Notes under the pieces: model-generated
Told to the model about the DNA's origin: nothing
Databases searched by the model: none
What the model saw: only the letters and a program-made list of their open reading frames with translations
In this document: positions 26,988 through 31,932 of the stretch, one piece after another
Layout of the letters: every line of letters begins with the position of its first letter
How positions within the stretch are numbered: the first letter of the stretch is position 1
Made by a program: the position numbers and the translations under genes
Virus record (IMG/VR): IMGVR_UViG_3300050821_023990
Location: 1-31,932 of that record
Direction: 5' to 3' (one strand)
DNA: 31,932 nucleotides
DNA from: a virus

Positions 26988-27430
26988 CCGACACGCTCGT
27001 CATCGGCGAAGACCTCTTCGACCCCGAGGCCGAAAGCCCGGACCTGACGCAGGCCGACCCGATCTCGGAAGCCGTCGGCTCGACCGGATACGTCGCCCGC
27101 TATGTCCTCGACGGCTGCGAGCAGCACTTCGCCGACGGATTCCGGCTGGGAACAGAGCGCTTCGACCGCTTCTACTACGAGGCCGGGCTGCTGATCGACG
27201 TGCTCGACGGCGACAGCGAGGTCGAGCGTCGGGGCCAGCGCAAGGCGAAGCGGTGCGCGTTCAAGGCGCAATGGTGCGCCGACCATGGCCACCGCTATGT
27301 GGCCCTCACCGACGTTCACGATGTCGAGCTGATCGCTGCTCAGCTTCGCCCCGCACCCGCACTCACGCCCAGCTCGGAGCCGAAGCCTGCCGTGGCCCGG
27401 CGTGGTCGGCCGCCGAAGGCCGCCGCATAG
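26984..27430 (+). CDS. Hypothetical 148-residue protein with AT-hook-like tail
   Basis: ATG 26984 overlaps the previous stop. The product has an acidic start, a central domain (TGYVARYVLDGCEQHFADGF; RFDRFYYEAGLLIDVLDGDS) with a CAFKAQWCADHGH segment, and a Pro-rich end finishing RRGRPPKAAA. The end resembles an AT-hook (RGRP core), which would bind DNA in the minor groove. No family is recognised. Confidence 0.6.
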   Translation: MTDTLVIGEDLFDPEAESPDLTQADPISEAVGSTGYVARYVLDGCEQHFADGFRLGTERFDRFYYEAGLLIDVLDGDSEVERRGQRKAKRCAFKAQWCADHGHRYVALTDVHDVELIAAQLRPAPALTPSSEPKPAVARRGRPPKAAA

Positions 27431-27433
27431 CGG

Positions 27434-28102
27434 ATGGCTGCCACGGCGACAGACTCCGTTCGCCGGTTGATCCAGGACGGCCCCGGCTACAACCTGGTGC
27501 GCCAAGAGGATCTCTCCGACCTGATCCCTGCCCAGGCGACACCGACGCAGACGAGCTTCTACGTCCGCTTCAGCTCGGTGCCGACGGAGCAGTATGTCAC
27601 CGTGTTCGCCGTGCCGGGCACGCTCCTCGCCTACGTCGATGGTGGGTTCGGCGTGGGGCCGAGAACCGACGTGGACATCAACGGCACGTTCATCCTGCCG
27701 TCAGCGCCCACCTCGTCGCTGCTGGCCACCTACCAGTGGCAGTACTTCATGGACGCTGACATCGCCGACTTCGTCGACCGTGCCCGCGGCTGGGTCGGCG
27801 GCCCCAACGCGTACCCGGATCTCACGACCGTACCCGACGGGCTGATGCCCGCACTGATCGACTACGGCGCCTCGCTCGCGTGTGCGGCGATGGCCCGCAA
27901 GTGCTCGCTCGCCGACGTGCGAGCGGGGGAGGCGGAGGCGAGACTGTCGGCCCTCGCGAGACAGTACGCCGCCCAAGCCCAGTCGTTCGAGACTTCGGCC
28001 GCTGCCGCGAGCAGACGCTACTGGACGCGCGCCGACCAGACCGCAGCCCCCGGAATGGATCTCAGCTCTATCGGGTTCTCGCAGTACCAGCCGATGCGCT
28101 AG
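27434..28102 (+). CDS. Probable head-tail connector protein
   Basis: ATG 27434 (222 residues) is the first gene with connector features after the capsid gene. It starts SVRRLIQDGPGYNLVRQEDL, has a strand-rich part (TSFYVRFSSVPTEQYVTVFA), and a helical part (DADIADFVDRARGWVGG, MPALIDYGASLACAAMARKC, EARLSALARQYAAQAQSFE) with a Tyr/Trp-rich end, like adaptor proteins that dock on the portal. The assignment is by position and overall helical pattern only. Its 3' end overlaps the reverse gene at 28068 by 35 bases. Confidence 0.55.
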   Translation: MAATATDSVRRLIQDGPGYNLVRQEDLSDLIPAQATPTQTSFYVRFSSVPTEQYVTVFAVPGTLLAYVDGGFGVGPRTDVDINGTFILPSAPTSSLLATYQWQYFMDADIADFVDRARGWVGGPNAYPDLTTVPDGLMPALIDYGASLACAAMARKCSLADVRAGEAEARLSALARQYAAQAQSFETSAAAASRRYWTRADQTAAPGMDLSSIGFSQYQPMR

Positions 28103-28304
28103 CTGGCTCGAAGTAGGCGACCATCGTGAGCACTTCCGCTCCCGATGTGAGGGCGTCGCGACGGTGCATCACTGCGCATGCCTGCCCATCGCTCGCCCGC
28201 TCGCGCGCATAGTCCACCGCCTGCCCCTCGGTCGCGAACTCGATGGAACTGCCGGGATCGGAATCGATACCGACGATCCACGTTTCATCCGTGCTTCGAA
28301 TCAT
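28068..28304 (-). CDS. Reverse-strand DUF2188-like protein, 78 residues
   Basis: Read from ATG 28304, with AGGAG five bases upstream. The product MIRSTDETWIVGIDSDPGSS, then IEFATEGQAVDYARERASDG and QACAVMHRRDALTSGAEVLT, has the beta-beta-alpha-beta layout of DUF2188-like proteins (strand, F-x-T-x-x-x-A-v-x-x-A helix, strand). Forward frames here give nothing convincing. It is divergent from the first glycosyltransferase with 23 bases between the starts and probably a moron. DUF2188 proteins have no established function. Confidence 0.65.
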   Translation of the reverse strand: MIRSTDETWIVGIDSDPGSSIEFATEGQAVDYARERASDGQACAVMHRRDALTSGAEVLTMVAYFEPASASAGTARTR

Positions 28305-28327
28305 CTCCACTCCTGGCGCGAGGTTGA

Positions 28328-29053
28328 ATGAGAATCGTAATCGGCGCTCCCGTCGCCTTGCGCGCCTGGGCGCTCCCCACCTGGTTCGACCGGCTCGCCC
28401 GACAGACCCGTCAGCCGGACGGGTTCGCGTTTGTCCACTCCGGCCTCGCGCATGACGAGACGTGGACGACGATCCAGCACGAGGCGGCACTGCGCGGCTT
28501 CCGGCCCGTCGCGCTCAGGCACCACCCAGCTGCGCCACACGCACGCCACGACAACGCCCGCTTCAAGACGCTCGCGACGGTCCGCAACCTGCTGCTGGAG
28601 ACGGCCCGCAAGATGGACGCGGACGCGCTTCTGTCCCTCGACACCGACGTGATGCTCGACAACCCATGCACGATCGAACGGCTCGAAGACCTGCTCGAGC
28701 AAGGTTGGGACACCGCGTCGGCGATCACGTGGCTTCACCCTCGCGGCAAAGGATCGTGGGCGTTCAACGCCGGGATGCTCGGCCTCGGCCAAGGGGAGAC
28801 GCAGGCGTGGTACCGGCCTGATCGTGAGATCGCCGAGTCGGGGGAGACGGTGCAGATCCAGGTGCCGATGGCCATCACCCTCCTCGGGCCAAGAGCAATC
28901 CGGTGCCGCTACCGCGCCCACGAGAGCGGCGAGGACATCGGCTACGCCCAAGACCTCCACGCTCACGGGCTCAGATGCGCCTGGGACACCGCCCTGGAAG
29001 CGACCCACGTCTGGTCAGAGCAGCACCTTCCCGGTTATCTCGGGTCGGCGTAA
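28328..29053 (+). CDS. Glycosyltransferase with GT-A fold (first of three)
   Basis: ATG 28328 follows GCGAGG. The 241-residue product has MRIVIGAPVALRAWALPTWF, an early helix and strand pattern, KTLATVRNLLLETARKMDAD, and LLSLDTDVML, whose DTD (105-107) is the metal- and nucleotide-sugar-binding DxD. Later segments include GSWAFNAGMLGLG and a terminal GEDIGYAQDLHAHGLRCAWD containing an acidic site. This resembles GT-A enzymes of the mannosyltransferase/Anp1-like kind. The acceptor may be a phage structural protein or host surface glycan. Confidence 0.78.
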   Translation: MRIVIGAPVALRAWALPTWFDRLARQTRQPDGFAFVHSGLAHDETWTTIQHEAALRGFRPVALRHHPAAPHARHDNARFKTLATVRNLLLETARKMDADALLSLDTDVMLDNPCTIERLEDLLEQGWDTASAITWLHPRGKGSWAFNAGMLGLGQGETQAWYRPDREIAESGETVQIQVPMAITLLGPRAIRCRYRAHESGEDIGYAQDLHAHGLRCAWDTALEATHVWSEQHLPGYLGSA

Positions 29054-29056
29054 CGG

Positions 29057-29230
29057 CTATGCGCGTCGCGTAGCCAGCAGCCACGCGATAGCCAGCAGCG
29101 GGGTCAGCGCGGACGCGAGTCGAAGCGCGACCGGGAAGCCCAGGCCGTTCCCGATCGTAAGAGCCGCAGCCGGTGTACCGGCGACTGCTAGTAGCCCAAC
29201 GAACGCGGCAGTCGACATGGGCGAGCGCAT
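29057..29230 (-). CDS. Reverse-strand 57-residue membrane protein
   Basis: The only plausible gene in the gap between two forward genes. Read from ATG 29230, the product MRSPMSTAAFVGLLAVAGTP then AAALTIGNGLGFPVALRLAS and ALTPLLAIAWLLATRRA has two hydrophobic segments (about 7-27 and 35-54) with a short Gly/Pro turn and a basic C-terminus. AGGAAG lies 12 bases upstream, so the start is uncertain (a second ATG lies four codons on). It could be a small holin-like or superinfection-exclusion type protein, but no family is recognised. Confidence 0.55.
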   Translation of the reverse strand: MRSPMSTAAFVGLLAVAGTPAAALTIGNGLGFPVALRLASALTPLLAIAWLLATRRA

Positions 29231-29262
29231 CACCCCATCTTACTTCCTGACGCGGAGGCCGC

Positions 29263-29934
29263 ATGATCGACGCCGTCGTCGCCGACTACGACACGCCCGA
29301 GCTTGCGGAGCGGTGCGTCGCCTCCCTCGACGACCCGCTGATCTCGACGATCACCGTCATCGACGCAAAAGCACGCGGCTGGAGCTACGCCCAGTCGTGC
29401 AACTACGGCGCGTCGCTCGGCACGGCTCCGTACGTCCTGCTACTGAACGCGGACACGCGCCGGCTGGAGAGCCAGCAGCCGATCGTCGACCTGTTCGCGT
29501 CCGACCCGTCGATCGCGGTCATCGGCCCCCGCCAGGTCGACGAACAGGGTCGCCTCACCGCCGCCGGCATCTTCGGCACCAACACCAGGCCCGAGCATCG
29601 GCTCTGGCTCGCCCCGCTCGACGACCACGACCACGACCACGAGACCGGCGACACCCGCGATGCGGTCACCGTCGCCGGCTCGGTCTACTTCGCGCGCCGC
29701 GCGGTCTGGGATGAGCTTGGCGGGTTCCTCGACACGCCGCACTTCTACGAGGAGACATTCCTCTCCTACGCGGCCCGTAACGCCGGCTACCGGGTGCTCT
29801 ACACCGGCAGCGTTACATGGGAGCACCTGTGGGACAGCTCCGGCCTGCCGACCGCGGCGAAGGCGTCGCTGGCGGCACGGTCCCGCGAGATCTTCCGGGC
29901 CGCGTGCGCCGAGCGCGGAATCGAGTGCGACTGA
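29263..29934 (+). CDS. Family 2 glycosyltransferase, WbbL/rhamnosyltransferase-like (second of three)
   Basis: GCGGAGG precedes ATG 29263. The 223-residue enzyme has the GT2 layout: VVADYDTPELAERCVASL, GWSYAQSCNYGASLG, LLLNADTR with NAD (62-64) in place of DxD, then GRLTAAGIFGTN, AGSVYFARRAVWDELGGFLD and FYEETFLSYAARNAGYRVLY with the acidic pair E163-E164 expected for the catalytic base. Homologues transfer rhamnose or other sugars in cell-wall and surface glycan synthesis. A His/Asp run (DDHDHDHETGD) near residue 120 is unusual. Confidence 0.83.
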   Translation: MIDAVVADYDTPELAERCVASLDDPLISTITVIDAKARGWSYAQSCNYGASLGTAPYVLLLNADTRRLESQQPIVDLFASDPSIAVIGPRQVDEQGRLTAAGIFGTNTRPEHRLWLAPLDDHDHDHETGDTRDAVTVAGSVYFARRAVWDELGGFLDTPHFYEETFLSYAARNAGYRVLYTGSVTWEHLWDSSGLPTAAKASLAARSREIFRAACAERGIECD

Positions 29935-30635
29935 TGGTCTGCTGCGCGATGGTCGTCGGCGCCGGCGAAGGCCACCGCTACCTCGACCGAGTCCTGCGCC
30001 TCGCGGACCAGTGGGCTGACCTGATCCTCGTCTACGCCGACGGCGTCGACCCTGACACCCGCGACGCCCTTGGCGCCCGCGACATCGTCGCCGAATACGG
30101 CGAGACCTCCCGCTACCGGGATGCCGAGAGCGATGTCCGCAACCAGCTGATGCGGATGTGCGACGAGGAGCTCGCCGACGGCGACCTCGTCGTCGCCCTG
30201 GACGCTGACGAACAGCTTGTCGGCACCGGCACGAACGGCAACCCGATCGAGGATCTCCGCGGAGCCTACGACGACCATCGCTATGGCCGCTGGCCCGTCC
30301 TCTTCGAGCACATCTGGGCGCCCGACGGCTCGGTGATCCGTGTTGATGGCGGCTGGGCGCCCGCGCGCGGCTACCGCATCTATCGCCACCGCCCAGGCGC
30401 GCGGATTCCGGACCGAAAGCTCGCCTGCCTGCCCACGCCGCCGTCCGATGATCGCGCCTGCCCGGACGAGTGCTCGCCGTTCCGCTGTTTGCACTGGGGC
30501 TACGCGCACCCCCACGACCGGCCAGCCAAGCACGCGTTCTACGTCGAGCAGGACGGCGGCGAGTTCCACAGCCGGCGCCACATCGACTCGATCCTCGCCG
30601 AGCCCACGCTCGTGCCGACGCCGGAGCTGCCATGA
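29934..30635 (+). CDS. Family 2 glycosyltransferase (third of three)
   Basis: ATG 29934 overlaps the TGA of the second enzyme (TGATG), so the two are coupled. The 233-residue product has MVCCAMVVGAGEGHRYLDRV, a strand-helix pair (WADLILVYADGVDPDTRDAL), LADGDLVVALDADEQLVG with DAD (90-92) as DxD, and a C-terminal part with APDGSVIRVDGGWAPARGYR and CLHWGYAHPHDRPAKHAFYV. It resembles SunS-like GT2 enzymes that act on proteins or short glycans. The four-Cys cluster near residue 160-180 (CLPT, CPDECSPFRC) is unusual for this fold. Confidence 0.8.
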   Translation: MVCCAMVVGAGEGHRYLDRVLRLADQWADLILVYADGVDPDTRDALGARDIVAEYGETSRYRDAESDVRNQLMRMCDEELADGDLVVALDADEQLVGTGTNGNPIEDLRGAYDDHRYGRWPVLFEHIWAPDGSVIRVDGGWAPARGYRIYRHRPGARIPDRKLACLPTPPSDDRACPDECSPFRCLHWGYAHPHDRPAKHAFYVEQDGGEFHSRRHIDSILAEPTLVPTPELP

Positions 30636-30892
30636 CGAGCTACCTGACCGACACGCAAATGCAGACGCTCGGTCTGACCGGCAGCCCGGACCAGATCGCC
30701 GCCCAGCTCGCTGACGCCGACACCGTCTACGGCTATCTCTCCCAGCATCGGTGGTGTGACGCGACCATGCTGTCGCTGTGGGCCGAGAGCGAGTGGGGGA
30801 CCGGCACGGCCACACCGACCACGCCTGACCGTCTGAACGCCGCTCTCGCGCTTCTTTCGGCCTCTGGGCGGATCGTGAGCATCCCGACGTGA
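30632..30892 (+). CDS. Hypothetical 86-residue protein
   Basis: ATG 30632 overlaps the previous stop. The product MTSYLTDTQMQTLGLTGSPD then IAAQLADADTVYGYLSQHRW and DRLNAALALLSASGRIVSI is helical, with the style of a small head-tail connector or a winged-helix-like protein. It marks the return to neck genes after the glycosyltransferase cassette. No family is recognised. Confidence 0.55.
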   Translation: MTSYLTDTQMQTLGLTGSPDQIAAQLADADTVYGYLSQHRWCDATMLSLWAESEWGTGTATPTTPDRLNAALALLSASGRIVSIPT

Positions 30893-31227
30893 TCCGCCTG
30901 ACGGAGCGCTGCGAGGTGTGGCGGATCACGTCGAGCGGCCCAAGAAGCATGATCACCGTCGTCTATCGAAACGTGCCGTGCCTGCGCGTCCCGATCTCCA
31001 GCTTCGACGGGCTGCCCGACTACGCACGCCGGTCCACCCACGTCGTCTTCGTGCCCCGGACGCATGCCCGGCGGCTGCGCACCGAGGATGAGCTGCGCAC
31101 CGGCCGGCGCATCAACAACGCAGGCCAGGTCGTAGCGCACCGCTATGGCGTAGACGGCATCCGCGACTACAGATCGCTCGGCTTCCTGCACACCGAGGTC
31201 TATTGCACGGAGCTGCGCGATGATTGA
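30889..31227 (+). CDS. Probable head-closure protein
   Basis: GTG 30889 overlaps the previous TGA (112 residues). The beta-rich product (RCEVWRITSSGPRSMITVVY; VPCLRVPISS, THVVFVPRTH, AHRYGVDGIRDYRSLGFLH) follows the pattern of SPP1 gp16 / HK97-type head-closure proteins, small beta barrels that close the head at the portal. Position just before the tail-completion gene agrees. The name is inferred from pattern and order. Confidence 0.55.
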   Translation: MIRLTERCEVWRITSSGPRSMITVVYRNVPCLRVPISSFDGLPDYARRSTHVVFVPRTHARRLRTEDELRTGRRINNAGQVVAHRYGVDGIRDYRSLGFLHTEVYCTELRDD

Positions 31228-31714
31228 CGTGGTCGTCGAGGACATCGCCGCGGTCGCGCTGCTCGACCATGTCGTGCACAACCTCGCCGACATGCGGCCT
31301 GCGCTCAAACAGGCCGTCGTCGAGGTCTACGCCCGCACCCGCGAGCATATGGACGCCTGGGGCCAGGATGCGAGCAGCATGCTGTTCGCATGGCCGCCGC
31401 TTGCCGCCTCGACGGTCGCGTCGAAGGAGGCAGCGAACTACCCGGACCCGACACGTCCGCTCTACGCGACCGGCGACCTCTACGACTCCGCGACCTCCCC
31501 GGACGGCCCCTACAGCTTCCAGATCATCACCCAGCACCAGGCAGTCGTCGGCATCGACTGGGACGAGGACGGCTGGCAGATCCCGTACCTGCACCAGTAC
31601 GGCACGACCCGCGGAGGCGGCAGCCTCCCGGCCCGGCCAATCTTCATCATCGACGATCGCCTGGAAGGCCAGGTGAAGCAGATCCTCGGCGACGCGATCA
31701 TCCGCATCCGATGA
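31220..31714 (+). CDS. Tail completion protein, HK97 gp10 / Mu gpG-like
   Basis: ATG 31220 overlaps the previous gene by eight bases (164 residues). An N-terminal helical part (VVHNLADMRPALKQAVVEVY) leads to FAWPPLAASTVASKEAANYP, RPLYATGDLYDSATSPDG, then LHQYGTTRGG and SLPARPIFIIDD. The sequence ATGDLYDS...HQYGT...LPARPF is the signature of phage virion morphogenesis / tail completion proteins. It joins the tail to the neck. Confidence 0.8.
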   Translation: MIDVVVEDIAAVALLDHVVHNLADMRPALKQAVVEVYARTREHMDAWGQDASSMLFAWPPLAASTVASKEAANYPDPTRPLYATGDLYDSATSPDGPYSFQIITQHQAVVGIDWDEDGWQIPYLHQYGTTRGGGSLPARPIFIIDDRLEGQVKQILGDAIIRIR

Positions 31715-31857
31715 CCGGCCGCTGCCCCGACGGTCGCTGCTCCCACTGCGAACGACTCGGCAGCGAGTGCCTGCGGCTTGACCTGGTCGCTCCGATCATC
31801 CAGCAGGTCAGGTCCGGTGCGGCGACTATCAGCGTAACGAAGGTGGTGAAGGCGTAG
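31711..31857 (+). CDS. 48-residue Cys-rich miniprotein
   Basis: ATG 31711 overlaps the previous stop. The product MTGRCPDGRCSHCERLGSEC then LRLDLVAPIIQQVRSGAATI carries four cysteines in 16 residues, a minimal zinc knuckle. The only Cys-rich miniprotein in the neck module. The function is unknown. Confidence 0.55.
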   Translation: MTGRCPDGRCSHCERLGSECLRLDLVAPIIQQVRSGAATISVTKVVKA

Positions 31858-31932
31858 ATGGAAGCCTACCTCGACGCACTCGCCGCCTTCCTCTCCACCG
31901 ACGCAGGCACGAGAGGCATCTACTGGGTGCTC
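31858..31932 (+). CDS. Start of a gene cut by the window, possible tail terminator
   Basis: ATG 31858 follows the TAG of the previous gene directly. The visible residues MEAYLDALAAFLSTDAGTRG then IYWVL are helical. By position it should be the tail terminator or tail tube gene. Too short to name. Confidence 0.4.
   Translation, partial: MEAYLDALAAFLSTDAGTRGIYWVL

Noticed and set aside
29440-30633. 397-residue reverse frame opposite two glycosyltransferases
   Set aside because: Arg-rich shadow; the forward enzymes have intact motifs.
1-31932. CRISPR arrays, insertion sequences, rRNA genes, integrase or attachment site pair
   Set aside because: No regular repeat-spacer pattern, transposase, rRNA signature or recombinase was seen. 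The only attachment-site candidate is the tRNA-like element, and its partner is not in the window.

Overview
The window is a stretch of a high-GC (about two thirds G+C by eye) tailed double-stranded DNA phage or prophage, most likely of an actinobacterial-type host. The evidence is a head module in canonical order: small terminase-like gene, large terminase, portal, MuF-like minor head protein, capsid protease fused to scaffold, decoration protein, major capsid protein, then neck genes. GTG starts, ATGA/GTGA stop-start overlaps and very high GC in third codon positions occur throughout. There is no integrase, replication gene, rRNA or CRISPR array, so host and lifestyle cannot be fixed from this window. 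Both ends cut through genes.

From 1 to about 15.8 kb lies a tightly packed forward operon of small accessory genes: an MT-A70-type adenine methyltransferase fused to an HNH-like domain (5' cut), an XF1762-family protein, many small Cys-rich proteins, a PGDYG-type phage protein, and an RtcB-type RNA ligase at 12.3-13.6 kb. Several of these proteins look like strings of short modules, and GC-rich hairpins sit at the module boundaries and at some gene junctions (7.4-12.0 kb). Downstream of rtcB and one small gene there is a gene-free, strongly structured stretch of about 320 bases (14002-14324).

From 16.0 kb the late genes begin, after a boundary region with two strong hairpins. A clan-A-like glycoside hydrolase comes first, then the terminase subunits, portal, MuF-like protein, three small genes, the protease with a nested in-frame scaffold start, decoration protein and major capsid protein. 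A tRNA-like element of 63 nt lies just after the capsid gene. A connector-like gene follows, then a cassette of three glycosyltransferases, and then neck and tail-completion genes up to the right edge.

The forward operon is interrupted by small reverse-strand genes, each divergent from the next forward gene: an HTH protein with a palindromic operator (2.2-2.4 kb), an 81-residue protein (10.4 kb), an XRE repressor-like protein (11.2-11.5 kb), and small proteins at 12.0, 23.2, 28.1 and 29.1 kb (the last a 57-residue membrane protein). They look like morons (independently acquired accessory genes).

The signals I rate highest are the hairpin/module-boundary family, the tRNA-like element behind the capsid gene, the 15-residue motif shared by the capsid protease and the major capsid protein, and the structured region downstream of rtcB.
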